Below are positions 1 to 10,310 of a DNA stretch of 64,000 nt, in pieces. The stretch comes from Austropuccinia psidii (lineage: Eukaryota > Basidiomycota > Pucciniomycetes > Pucciniales > Sphaerophragmiaceae): the NCBI GenBank assembly GCA_023105745.1, contig JALGQZ010000011.1, positions 45,786,698 through 45,850,697 on the forward strand. The letters are read 5' to 3'. A program made the position numbers and the translations under genes. Numbering within the stretch: the first letter of the stretch is position 1; each line of letters starts with the position of its first letter. Under the pieces are notes generated by a model that was not told where the DNA came from, ran no database searches, and saw only the letters and a list, made by a program, of their open reading frames with translations.

Positions 1-190
1 TATTTTAATTGAAAAATAATTTACTGATATTGATATTTTTTTTACTGATGATATTTTTTTTTCCTTTTTTTGAATTTTTGGGATAATCATCATTACTGAC
101 CCTTGATTTATTTTTTATTTTGATTTTTGTTTCACTTTTTTATTTATTTGTTCATATAGGGGAGGATTAATTATAATAATTTATTTTGAA

Positions 191-1541
191 ATGTCATTTC
201 ATTTCCCATCCCTTCCATTATCCTTAAAATTCAAAAAAAAAACTCCTCCTCTCTCTCATTCTTCCAATCATTTTGATGATGTCATGGTTAGGACTAAACC
301 AGACTCAGCACATCATCAGAATGATTTGAAAGATGATGAAGCTCATATTACTCCTCTTGATGTCATGGTTAGGACTAAACCAAATATAGAACATCATGAG
401 GATAATAATACCAAATTAAATAATAAAAGAAAGCTCACCCAAAGCCAAAGACAACACATCCATGATTCAAAAGAAATAATGTCTCAACTTGGCCATTCCA
501 AAAAAGAATTAAAAACTTTTCAACAATTTCGATTGACAAGAAATCTTCCAATGCCTCATGGTTAAAACTTCCATCACTTAACACTCTCTCCCATCCTTAT
601 ATCCTCATTAATAAAACATCCAAGCCATTTTTGCCTGTCATCATATATGAAATAACCCCATTTGATAATTCTTCTGGCCACTCTCAAATGCTGCAAAACA
701 TCATCATGACATTAATGTCCTTATCTCAAAATCGAGAAGAAATTAAAGCCAATAAGCAACTCCAAGGTGGCATTATGAAAGGTATTGGGTTTTGATCTGG
801 TTCTGATTCTGGAAAATCTGCAGGTGTGTGATATTTTTGTCATATTACCTTAATAATTACTGACTAATTACAAAATTATTAGGTGTTTACTCCAGAAAAC
901 CCGGTTTAACTCCTCATCAAATTGAAACAGATAACAATCAATGGATCAAGATTCATCAATATGACGAATTTGTTTACTCAAGAATCTCCCATTTTTCAAA
1001 ATTAGCAGCAAATTAAAATCAATCATTAATGGAAGCAGCCCAATTACCCAACTTCAGTCAACTCGAATGGACTTCTGCCAATCCCAAGGAAGAATTCAAA
1101 TCATTTACTAATGTCATTGTCACCCAAGATGGATTTTTCAATAAGCCAAACAAAGATTTAAATGATCTTAATGCCTGGACTTATGGTATATTTTCTTTTG
1201 TATCAAAAAAAAATTTCCATCTGCTTCCTACTGTATTCACCCCCTCTGGACATGGCTTACACTTCCCTGGATTGAAAATGGAGATTGATTTTTCAAAAAA
1301 ACCTGGCATCATGGAAATTCTTTGGAAGAAATCAACAATGGTTCATCATACAACAAAACCACCTCCAGAAATTATCAATCATGACGAAATTACTCATTTT
1401 GGATGTTCTTTTCAAATAAACCATAAATTATTTAATGTAGGTGACAAATTCTTGAAAATGACACCCACCAAAATTAATTCAAGAGTCAATGGGTACTTTG
1501 AAAGAAATATGCAGGATCAAAAAAGAACTAAAAAATCTTAA
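191..1541 (+). pseudogene. Tet/JBP-like 2OG-Fe(II) dioxygenase of Harbinger copy A (broken)
   Basis: Resembles the Tet-like 2OG-Fe(II) oxygenases that are expanded in rust fungi; such enzymes oxidise methylated bases in DNA, though substrate is unknown here. It reads as an N-terminal low-complexity segment (191-540, with two MVRTKP motifs at 284 and 365), a frame change near 510-545, a middle segment to 823, a 59-nt intron-like insert (824-882), and a C-terminal catalytic part (883-1541). The catalytic core is recognisable from the NKPNKD...TYGIF block, a HFPGL...IDFSKKPGI block and VHHTT. The usual HxD iron motif is N-K-D here, and the Arg expected before FG is His (THFGC), so this copy should be catalytically dead even if translated. 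Stops interrupt it at 793-795 (TGA) and 1014-1016 (TAA). An AG acceptor after a pyrimidine tract lies at about 158, so upstream exons are likely. Family assignment is from memory of rust proteins. Confidence 0.6.
824..882 (+). other. 59-nt intron-like insertion in the dioxygenase ORF
   Basis: The insert begins GTGTGTGAT and ends TTATTAG, so it has GT-AG ends. Removing it joins ...SGKSAG to VYSRKPGLTP in frame. Copies B and D show the same protein region running through the junction with no insert (B near 10878, D near 41930). The 6-mer AGGTGT is present at both edges (822-827 and 881-886). This fits either an intron gained with a target-site duplication, or an ancestral intron lost from the other copies. 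Confidence 0.55.
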
Positions 1542-1628
1542 TTTTAAATACTTTTATTTTATGAATAACATCTCCACTCCGTTGTATGCCAATAAATTAA
1601 GTTTATAAAACATTGGTCCTGATGAAAT

Positions 1629-2875
1629 TTACAATTGACTATTTTTCCATGCCAAAGTGATTGGTTTAATTTTTTCATGCATATTTAGCACATCTTCCCC
1701 AATGTCATTGTTGGCCAGATTTTCTGCTTGTGGTGGATCATCATCTTCATATAAATCAAACCACTCATCACCAATTTGAGCTAACATATTATGTAAAATT
1801 GTGCAAGACACAACCCAACTAACAAAATATTCAATTTCATGATTATTGCTGATTTGATTTCTCATTTCCCTTAGAGAAAACCACCTCCCCTTCAAAATTC
1901 CAATTTCATGCTTGATTCTGACCCTTGATTTTGCTAGCCAGTAATTGAAAGAACGGTTGTCTTCATTATGTGCTACAACTCCCTTATATGCTGGAACAAC
2001 CCAAGGAGAGCTTGCATATGCAAAATCTGCAAGTAAGTACTGATCCTTTTCATAAAACTCTTGAGGTGTTTGTGCTATTTTCATATGTTGATAGACATTT
2101 GAATCATGAAGTGACCCAGTACAACCAACATGCAGAGCAGTGAACTGTTTGTTGATATTGCAAACCAGTTGTATTGACATAGAATACCTTAAATGTAAAC
2201 CATCAGTAAGATTGAAATAAAGAATAAAGATTTAACAGCTTACCTTTTTTTGCAATCAAAATACGCTTCACCATCATTGGGAGGACGTTGTGATAATGGT
2301 ATGAGACTCCCATCAATAAACCCAATGCACCCAGGGAATCCTTCTGCTTTCATTACTTGAGACATCTCTCTGCGTTGTTCTATTGTTGGCCACACAATCA
2401 ATTTGCGCTTCAACTTCATTAATATCTGAATGACTCTTTGAGTGTACAACACAATATCCCCATGGCTAATTCCAAACAACATTCCAATCTTTCCCAAAGC
2501 GGCCCCATTTCCATTTGATCCTAGCCTTGATAATGCCACAGCCAATTGGATGGCAGGATTGTGTTGTTTGTTTTGTGATGAGTTTTGAAAGGTTTTATCA
2601 GCTTGAATTTGTGCAACCAATTTTTCAAATGATTCATGTGTGGTCCTACATAGCTGTCAAAACTTTTCATATGATAATGTCTGTAAATCATTCATTGTAT
2701 ACATGTAATGAGATGGAAATCTTCTACAAGGATTGATGTATCTTTGTGATGTTATCATATCTAATAAGATTATATCTTCCTGGATATCAGAATCACTATC
2801 AGATTTGATATCATTGATGAACTGAAGTGAGTTCAAGGTCTGAAGTAAAGGTAGCCTTTGCGATACCTTGGGCAT
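1629..2875 (-). pseudogene. Harbinger DDE_Tnp_4 transposase, near-intact (copy A)
   Basis: Transposase of the PIF/Harbinger superfamily, the nuclease that would excise and integrate the element. ATG at 2875 (MPKVSQR); exon 1 is 2875-2244, then a 56-nt GT-AG intron 2243-2188, exon 2 is 2187-1629. Total about 396 codons, a normal family length. Signatures in order: RTTHESFEKLV, the first catalytic Asp in GFIDGSLIPLSQRP, GCTGSLHDSNVY, the second Asp in LADFAYASSP, and the catalytic Glu in KHEIGILKGRW followed by CTILHNM. The only visible defect is a TGA at 2659-2657, in a position where relatives carry Arg; CGA to TGA is the simple explanation. The intron phase restores the frame exactly (632 + 559 = 1191 nt). 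Copies B, D and E carry more decayed versions in the same orientation. Could be active in trans if the stop is read through or absent in other alleles. Confidence 0.85.
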
Positions 2876-2999
2876 GGTAAATGAAGAAAAGGCTGGTAGT
2901 AAATGCAATTTGAAATCAAATAAGTAATAAATGATGATTTTATTTAGATTTTATGCAAGAGAAGGAAATTCTTATGCAATTTAACATGCCCTTACTGAG

Positions 3000-3215
3000 T
3001 TGTGTGTTTGAAAAATGTGCCTTTATGGGAAGCTAAAGGTGGGATTTTGGTATTTAAACATGGGATTTGGTACCAAAAAACCTGTATTTTTGTACCTCAA
3101 AATACCTCACCTCTTGAGGTGTGGTATTTCCCAAATCCCAAAAAATTAATGCGGGATTTTGGCAAAAAAAAACTTGGGATTTTGAGTGAGGGATCTGGTA
3201 ACTTTGACACCCCCT
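3000..3215. repeat. Right terminal and subterminal repeats of Harbinger copy A
   Basis: The outward end is TTTGACACCCCCT, matching copy B right end (25471-25483) and the complement of copy B left end (8152). Inside it lie several GGGATTTTGG-like direct repeats and a short near-palindrome around CACCTCTTGAGGTGTG (about 3109-3125) that is also present in copy B near 25377. These are plausible transposase binding sites. The flank ATTATTATT is consistent with a 3-bp AT-rich target duplication. Confidence 0.75.
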
Positions 3216-4739
3216 ATTATTATTGTATAATTAAATTTTATTTTTTTTTTAAAAAAAAAAAAATGAATAATTAAATATTTATCTTATAATAATATTTTTT
3301 TTTTCAATCTATTATTGTTTTTTTTCTTTCAGATTTTTATTTTTTTTTTAATTATATTAATTATAAAAAATAATAATTAAAAATAATAATAATATAGTTT
3401 TTTTTTAAAAAAAAAAAAAAATTAAAATTAAGGATTAATTTAAAAATTAGAAAAAATTTATTAATAAAATATTTTAAAATATGTATTTTTTTTTAAAAAA
3501 AAAAAAAAAATCAAGGAGTTTTAAAAAACTTTTAATATAAAATTTGAAACTTGTGATATATATCATTTTAGTTAATTTTTTAATTTATTTAATATAAAGG
3601 ATTAATTTATAAGATTTTTAATTTTAATTATTTTTTTTTCTTTTTTTTTTTTTTTTTGATTGATTTTCCTTTATTAAGACATATTTAAAATGTTTTAATT
3701 TATAACTTTTTTTTTTTTTAAAAAATTATTTTCTTAGAAATAAGGTAAGAAATAAAAAAAAAAAATTATCTTCAATTAAGAAAAGGAAAAAATTGAATAT
3801 AAAAGATTTAAATTCCTTGTAAATATTTTTTCCTAATAGCCTTTAGTAACTTGAAAAATCTGATCTTTTATATTATTAAATGTTTCAAGAATTTCTAATT
3901 TGGCTTTGTCACAATTCTTTAGAGAATGAATAGATATATAATTAAAAGAATTATTGAAAATGGTGAGGATTTTCATGAAGGCATTAAAATTTTGACAAAA
4001 AGGGTCCTATATTTTCTAAAACTAGTAAATTAATTGTGTTTCTCTTAGGTATCTCCATATGGTATTTGGAATTATGGTGAGTAATTTTTCCCTTGGTGCA
4101 AGAGTCACAAAAAAAGGTTTTCATTCCTTGAAGTTGAAAAATGGGATGTTTTTATTAAGAAATAAAATCACCACTTTGTTATTTTAATGTCAAAGGAAAT
4201 TATTTCATTAAAATTGTTTTAGGGTGTTACCTCTTGGAAATCTATCAGATGAATTTAAACTAAATTTATATAATGGGCACATATTCTGAAAATCTTTCTC
4301 TCTTCTTAATCTCCAAAAAAGGTGGTAGATATCAAATGATTAAAAACAAGATTAAATAAATCAACATTGTGAGAAATTTCCTTAATATTAACACTTAAAA
4401 GACTCCCAATTGATTAGATATTTCCCAGAAACGTTTTGGAAAACGGAAAATCTTTAAACATTACTTACACTGGAATTCCAAGAATTAAAATCTGGAATAT
4501 ATTAAAAGATAAATCAGAATTCCAAAATTTTATTTTGAAAGGTGGTATGGGGTGGAGATTTTATGAAAATCAGAATATCTAAAAATGTTAATAAATGCAC
4601 CACTGTCTTCTAGCACCTTACTATCAACGTTGAGTTCAATTAATCAGACTTGTGGCAGCCTCTCACTCTGTAATTGGTATTAAAGTTCATATTGAGTCAC
4701 TTTTATGTAGTCTTTAATCAGTACTGAGAGAAGGAAAAG
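3216..4739. other. AT-rich intergenic DNA
   Basis: Long A and T homopolymer runs dominate 3230-3800. No coding signature, RNA gene or repeat termini were recognised; complexity rises after about 3900. Confidence 0.6.
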
Positions 4740-6050
4740 GGGGAATATGGCCTCATCCTTCTGTTGACAAAGTCCTTGATCCAAGTAAAATTCCCCTGAA
4801 AATCCTTAGATCCTTCATAGTGCAAACAAATCAGGATTTTTTGGAGACTACAGATTTCAATTTTTCCCATTACTAGAGCGGGGGCCTTGATTACCAGTAA
4901 GATATTGGGTTGGGGTTTTACCCATGCAGTAAAAAACAGATTTTTCCTGTCAAGAGAGGTCTTTCTCCTTTACAAAAGCACTGAGTGTGACTTCCCACAA
5001 ACTAGCAGTGCTGTGAATTTCATTTTTCTGGACCTCAGAGCCCCAAGAATTAATTAATCAAGTGCTGGATAAGTATGTAAAGAGAATTGAGTGATAAAGT
5101 CTTCCAGCCTGTTCACCATGACTTTGCGCTCTTTTAAAAGGGAAATGTCTTTACACAAGGAGAGGAAAACTGTTGTTCTTGGCGTAGGATCCACAATTTT
5201 ATTCAATAGAAGCATATTTAGTATGTCCCAAATAGCTTTCAGCCCCTGAAATTGATTTCCTGGTTATATTTGCAACCAATTGGCAGTGAAAAAAGGTGGG
5301 TGAATCTGTTCAAGATTGTGTAACAAGAAAAGTAATGAGGAAGGGTGGCATCAATGAAATGAAATACTGCCAGAATTTCATCTTTGAAGAGCATGGGGAG
5401 TTCAGAGGGTGTCTCTTCCATGTAGAGTTCAGAATTGAAAATGCATTATAATATTCAATGAATGTTGGCTAAAAATTCTGAGAAGTTTTCCCCAACAAAG
5501 TAGAGTCGTGGTGAGTGCATGGTAGCTTTGTAAGGTTCTGACATGACAAAATTGTAGGCTGAGGTGTATATACAAGAGGCTATAGGGTAGAGAGCTGGTT
5601 GGAGGGGAAGAAACTTCTGTGCAAAGAAATTCCAACTTATCAGTGTCAGTTTATCAGGGTGATTTGAGTTTTAATAGATTGGATTGTAAAGAATGCAATC
5701 AAGAAAAGGCATCCTCCTCTGATAGAGTCTTGATGTTACTGTTGATGTTGGCTGTTGCTTTGTTTGATTGGAAGGAAACAGACAGCTTGAAAATGGCCAA
5801 GTGCTGGAGCTTGGTAGAAACGAGGCTCCAACTTGATGAGAAATAACAAGATAGTGACAAAAGCTTGCTTGTTTTCTGGGTCCAATGTGTCACCTCCCAA
5901 TGGTAGAGGTGATAAAGAGCCATGTGTGAGTAGTGGTGACAAGCTTCTATGGTACAACTAGACAACTGCAGCAAAGCTCTGCTGCAGTGTGGTGAGTGAC
6001 TATCTCCATGGATAGTGTGGTTAAAAGGATATTGCCAAAATATCTTTGTG
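4740..6050 (+). pseudogene. Possible decayed coding region, function unknown
   Basis: This block has clearly more balanced base composition than its flanks. Read on the + strand it gives long protein-like stretches separated by stops and frame changes. Examples are a segment beginning HPSVDKVLDPSKIPLKILR at about 4750, a segment with KFSPTK near 5490, and an open stretch at 5619-5846. No domain was recognised. Competing minus-strand open frames (5239-5421, 5429-5635, 5699-6163) are Ser/Leu/His-rich and look like shadows. It could instead be an unrecognised transposon remnant. Confidence is low; the claim is only that the stretch looks formerly coding. Confidence 0.25.
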
Positions 6051-6869
6051 TGCCCAAATCTTAAGAATCTATTGATTATCCTATTATAAGCTGATGATGG
6101 AAAGTAATAGAAAATTTCAAAATAGAATCCAAATTCTTGAGAAATTGTCTCCTTCATAATCAAATTTGAATACCAAAAAAGCTAGTCAAATTTAAATACA
6201 AGACAAAAGAAAGCCTCACCTTCTCTTTTCCTGTGAATTGTGGAGCACTGGAGCCCATGTGCTTGACTTGGACAGTTGAACCATTGCCAATGAATGAAAT
6301 TCAAGCTGGACCCAATCCATAAAATTTCAATCTTTCCTCCATTCTAAGAAGTTGTTGGATGTTGGAGGAGATGGAAAATTTTGATTTTTAAGTTTTTCTA
6401 AGACTACCAATCTATTATGATCAATAAATTCTACCCACATCTTTCTCAATATTTCAATCCTGCTCAATTTTACTAATTTTTATTGTTATGGTTACTCTGA
6501 CTTGAGACTTGGCCAGTGTCTCAATTCTATCATCAATTTATTATTTCTTATCAATTTTGCTTGATTTCTTATTATTCTTATTAAAATATTACTTTATTGG
6601 ACTTAATTCTCATCACTCTAGCAATTTTTCAATTTTCTATCTCTTTTTGGTGTGCTCAAGAGTTATAAATTATCTGACAGGGCTCCATTAAAACTACTCT
6701 CATCAGTCTATCCCAACCAGGGAGCATTTTATCTGGACCATGCTCTGCAAGGGTAGTGTCTTGAGCCATCGCAGGGTTATCCTTCATAAATCAGAATATT
6801 GTGCTCAGCCAAGCTGCCTCCAAAAACAGCCAGTCCTTCTCATCCAACTTCTTCCTCTTAAAACTTGTC
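6051..6869. promoter_or_regulatory. Upstream region of the GNAT-like gene
   Basis: Moderately complex sequence without transposon signatures, leading into the ATG at 6870. CpG content rises only at the gene itself. No unambiguous TATA box was identified; the promoter and 5' UTR are inferred from position only. Confidence 0.35.
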
Positions 6870-7763
6870 ATGGCCAACGGAAGCCCTAGCCAAGAACGAT
6901 ACACTGGTAGTGATGAATCAAGTCTACCATCTGCGTCGATTAGACCTTATGAGCACGTCAAGGATTTCAAATTTATCAAGTTCTTGATCGGTTCAGCTAT
7001 CCTATCCAAGACTGGCGCCGCCAATCAAGACTTATTTTGGTCCACGCCGTTTATCTATCTATGGTCGATTGGCTTTACTATTCACACAGCTTTTCGTTTG
7101 TTGTTCTCGTCAGATTCTTCTCATCGTCTTGGTATTCTAAGCCCGCAATCGCTTGCTCTGGAGATAATTTGTCGTCTGCCCATATTTGTTGCCCCACCAT
7201 TGGTATTACTCTTGTTATTCAATTGGTCTCACAGAAATCATTTCAATTCTATTCTTATTCAAACTTTCTCCCAAGACGATCTGAGCGACCCAGTAAGATA
7301 CTATCAAAAAAACGATCAATCTGGGATTTGGATGTTGGATTATGATGGACGCCAGTTGGGTGTGATTGCCGTCGATTTGATAGATGGCGAGCCTGATGAT
7401 ATCCTAGCAGACCGGAAAACAATGATGATCCGACACCTTGCCATTGCGATCGATTTCAAGTCGGTCGGTATAGAGTTGGATCTCCTTATTCATGTTTTAA
7501 GCTTAGCCTTTTGCTTAGAATCTTCGATTGAACGAGTTGCCATTCGGCTTACCACCCCATTTAATACTTATCATATTGGCACCTTAAAGCAACTTGGTTT
7601 TCGTCGCCTCAACGTTACGCAGTCACACTCTTCCAATCAAAAATCATGCTTTAGTAAATTGCTTATTTTCTTAGGATACCCAAACCCTCAACAGCGTTGG
7701 ATTGAAGAAATCTGGACTTTGGAGCGAGAACAATGGCAAATAAAGCAAAAAGAAACTTTTTAA
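6870..7763 (+). CDS. Two-pass membrane GNAT-like N-acetyltransferase (intact, single exon)
   Basis: An uninterrupted 297-codon ORF. The ATG at 6870 (MANGSPSQ, context GTCATGG) is chosen because the open frame further upstream begins at a GTG. The protein starts with a Ser-rich tail, then IRPYEHVKDFKFIKFLIG (residues 24-41), a form seen at the start of basidiomycete membrane-associated GNAT proteins. Two hydrophobic segments follow at about 59-79 and 101-119. After these comes the acetyltransferase-like part: GIWMLDYDGRQLGVIAVDL (152-170), IRHLAIAIDFKSVGIELDLL (187-206, the acetyl-CoA-binding region in GNAT folds) and GTLKQLGFRRL (237-247). Likely an acetyl-CoA-dependent transferase on an internal membrane; substrate unknown. 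It is CpG-rich and lies in a roughly 1 kb island between Harbinger copies A and B, so it is a host gene. Codon use and GC are unlike the surrounding relics. Confidence 0.7.
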   Translation: MANGSPSQERYTGSDESSLPSASIRPYEHVKDFKFIKFLIGSAILSKTGAANQDLFWSTPFIYLWSIGFTIHTAFRLLFSSDSSHRLGILSPQSLALEIICRLPIFVAPPLVLLLLFNWSHRNHFNSILIQTFSQDDLSDPVRYYQKNDQSGIWMLDYDGRQLGVIAVDLIDGEPDDILADRKTMMIRHLAIAIDFKSVGIELDLLIHVLSLAFCLESSIERVAIRLTTPFNTYHIGTLKQLGFRRLNVTQSHSSNQKSCFSKLLIFLGYPNPQQRWIEEIWTLEREQWQIKQKETF

Positions 7764-8151
7764 CCTATAACAAAAAACAACGCAACCAAACGAAAACTTC
7801 AAGTTGATGTCAGTCTCTTGAGAATGCTGTACTGAACCCAAACCCTGTTTTTAAAAATCATTTATTCAACTTGGAGTGAAATGCATCTTTCGTTCTTGAA
7901 AAGGTTTTGATAAAGTCAAAAACAACTCAAAAATATGGCATGGCTGAAGACTATAGGTCCCAATTAAAGAGAACTACCCTAAAAATATTTTGGGTAGACT
8001 TTTACGCTAATTTACTTGTATCTATAATTAAAAGTGACCTAAATACCTCGTAAAATGAATATAAGCCTTTCAAAAGGTCAAGCGCGCGTTCGTACAGGAT
8101 AAGAGACAAGAAAAAAGCGTGATCAAACCTCAAATATAAATATGTATCATT
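7764..8151. other. 3' flank of GNAT-like gene
   Basis: AT-rich sequence between the stop codon and the left TIR of Harbinger copy B. No canonical AATAAA was found close to the stop. The last three bases, ATT at 8149-8151, match ATT at 25484-25486 and are the candidate target-site duplication of copy B. Confidence 0.5.
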
Positions 8152-8350
8152 AGAGGGTGTCAAAGTTACTCCCACCTTAAAATAACATGATATTTGGTAC
8201 CCAAATCCCACATTAAAAAACATGGTTTCTCCAATACAAAAATCAATGTTTTTTACTGAGTCCCCTGGTATTTCAGCAAAATCCTAGGTACATGAGTTTT
8301 ACCCAAACCTAACCCATCAAGGAATTTGATTTTCCCAATTTGGGGCTTAC
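8152..8350. repeat. Left terminal inverted repeat of Harbinger copy B
   Basis: The first 15 or so bases (AGAGGGTGTCAAAGTTAC) are the inverted counterpart of the ends at 3215 and 25483. The next 150 bases contain subterminal ACCCAAATCCCACATT and CTGAGTCCCCTGG blocks; the latter recurs at 28780 in copy C. Confidence 0.7.
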
Positions 8351-8458
8351 CCTCCTTCATTTTTGTAAATGAATTCTGATTTATTTCAACCATATTTATT
8401 AAATTTTTCTTCTAATTAGATCAGAATTCCCCAACCAAAATTCTGTTGAAAAAAGACC

Positions 8459-9590
8459 ATGCAGAAGCCCAATGCTGCACATACACATCAATCAAGCCAT
8501 TTAACTTGGCCAGACTATATCAACAGAATTAATTTGTTCTCAATTAAATCAAATTTTGAGGTATGTTTTGGTGCAAGTGGTTTAACATTGATCAGCCAAC
8601 CACCATCATCCAAACAAAATGGATTTCAAATAATGGCTATGGAAGTTAATAAGAAGTCCCAAAATTGCTTAAACCTCAGTGCCACAAGTATTTGAGATAG
8701 ATGGTGTACTTGCAAAAATAAATATACCATGGCTAAGTGGTATGAGAATCAAACTGTAGCTGGAATTACTGAAGAGGATGAGAGAAAAGGTATTCACTCA
8801 ATGAGTGAAAATCTTGAAATCATTTGTCCATGATTTGTTAAAATTAATAGTCTATTTGGTAGTAAGCCAAATATCACTCCCATTATGATCTATGACTCTC
8901 AAGATGTTTATAGTGTGGATAAGGAAAATGAGAATGGTATTTCAGCTTCTATAATAAGTCATTATTATTAATATATGAGGTTTTAATGAATATTAATATT
9001 CTATATTAAGCCAAGGTTCAATCCAATGGAAGTACCAATTGACCCGCAAATAGAGAGGATGCTTGATGATGAATTAGAGCAATTTTAAAATATAGAAATT
9101 GAATTTATAAGTGCAAAAAGCTCCAAATACAGGTTAAATGATATTTAAAATGAATCTCCCTATGGCTTTAGTACCACTATCTGAAGAACTATCCACTACC
9201 AAGAGAAATCTTCTTTCAAGCCCAAATATCAATGAAAGGAGTGGTGCTTGGAAGAAGGATGTTGATCAATTTTCTCCCCCATATACCAGATTGGAGAGTT
9301 GAAAATTTTTTTTAGACTTTCATAAATCATTTAATTAAATTGTATTGATTGATTTTTTTGTGTTCCAGCATGTGAAGTGAAAGAAAAGGAGAATTTGGAA
9401 TGGGGGAAGGCTAAATGACATTAATAAAAGCCAAATGACTTTGTGGATTGAAAGTTTGAAGAGGTATAATTGAAAATACAATCGAAATCTTAAGAAAAGA
9501 AGAAACAAAGGAAACTTGATTTCAAAAAAGAAAAGTGGCATAAAGAAATATAGATTAAAGAGAAACAACAAATTTTGGACATGGCTGTTT
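8459..9590 (+). pseudogene. Myb/SANT-like DNA-binding ORF of Harbinger copy B (broken)
   Basis: PIF/Harbinger elements normally encode a Myb/SANT-like partner that helps the transposase bind the ends. From ATG 8459 the frame runs through MAMEVNKKSQNCLNL, a stop (TGA 8693-8695), DRWCTCKNKYTMAKWYENQ, GITEEDERKGIHSM, another stop (TGA 8831-8833) and FVKINSLFGSKPNITPI. This DRW..YK.KY - AGITE.D...GI - CP....LFG.KPN.P pattern matches rust Myb/SANT-like proteins as I remember them. Both stops fall where Arg is expected, consistent with CGA to TGA. The 3' part (about 9360-9590) is Lys/Glu-rich and coiled-coil-like (KKEKWHKE). A homologous fragment is present in copy C (29061-29540); a Lys/Glu-rich tail is seen in copy D (about 39590-39730). 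Confidence 0.6.
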
Positions 9591-9879
9591 CAGCACTTAA
9601 CTTAACAATACCAATTTCAGAGTTAGAATTTAATAAGAAATCAATTAATCATAAATTGAATTTGTAATAATCTATTATATTCAAGGATAAATTGGTTTTT
9701 TTAAATTAAATGATTTAGAAGTGAAAGGAAGTTTTAAAAATTTCATTGATTTTTCCTATGATAAGCCAGAAAAGATTTAAAGATTGAATCATAATTTAAG
9801 TTAATCAATTTCTAAATGTGCAGGTAATTCTTTTAACCAATGAATTTGCTATTTTTTTTCTTTTTATAAAAATTTTTAA

Positions 9880-10310
9880 GTGACCTTTTTGGACCCACTA
9901 ATTCAAGTATTAGTATTTGTGATTTATTTGGTTTTTTTTTTGTTTTTTAATATTTTTATTTCTTTTTTAGGCACTCACCCTCTCCTAGAACCTTTAGTGT
10001 GATTTTTTCCCTCTTTTTTTCTTATTTTTTAGGCCCCCATCTTCTCCTAGCACCATTGGTACAATTTTATATTTATTTTAATTTTTTTTTGATCTTTAAG
10101 TTTCCCACCCTCTCTTAGTACCATTGGTGTGATTTATTTTTTTTTGTTTTTATTTATTTTAAAATTAATATTTTTTGAATTTTTTTATTTATTTTACTTT
10201 TTTTTTAATTTTTACATTTTTTTTTCTTTTTTTAGGTCCCCACCCTCTCCTAGCACCTTTAAGTGTGATTAATTTATTATTATTTTTATTTGGTTTTTTT
10301 AGGCCACCAC
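9880..10310. repeat. T-rich minisatellite with repeated splice-acceptor-like units
   Basis: Four degenerate units of the core CCCACCCTCTCCTAGCACC followed by YTTRGTGTGATTTTTT, at about 9970, 10030, 10100 and 10235, separated by T-rich spacers. Three of the four units start with a long T-run ending TTTTTTAGG (TTTTTTAAG-like in the third), which has the form of a 3' splice site. The array lies just before the dioxygenase exon, which itself follows GGTTTTTTTAGG at 10292-10303. Confidence 0.65.

Larger units (their letters stand above)
1..3215. mobile_element. PIF/Harbinger-like DNA transposon, copy A (left end outside window)
   Basis: The right-hand part of a Harbinger-family element. It holds a Tet/JBP-like dioxygenase ORF on the + strand and a DDE_Tnp_4 transposase on the - strand, converging with about 90 bp between their ends, and closes on the right with a terminal inverted repeat that reads CACCCCCT outward at 3208-3215. 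The same gene order and the same terminal sequence recur in copy B (8152-25483), which defines the element. The left TIR and the Myb-like ORF expected from copy B would lie upstream of the window. This is the youngest-looking copy: its transposase has a single in-frame stop. The first 160 bases are T-rich and probably belong to the long intron or spacer that separates the Myb-like and dioxygenase ORFs in the other copies. Confidence 0.8.

Noticed and set aside
3002..3274. 90-codon frame at the right end of Harbinger copy A
   Set aside because: It is the translated subterminal repeat and runs past the TIR into flanking DNA.
5699..6163. 154-codon minus-strand frame
   Set aside because: Ser/His/Leu-rich composition, no domain, and it overlaps a better plus-strand protein-like reading.
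6801..6869. In-frame extension of the GNAT-like ORF upstream of 6870
   Set aside because: It begins with GTG, not ATG; eukaryotic initiation is expected at the ATG at 6870.
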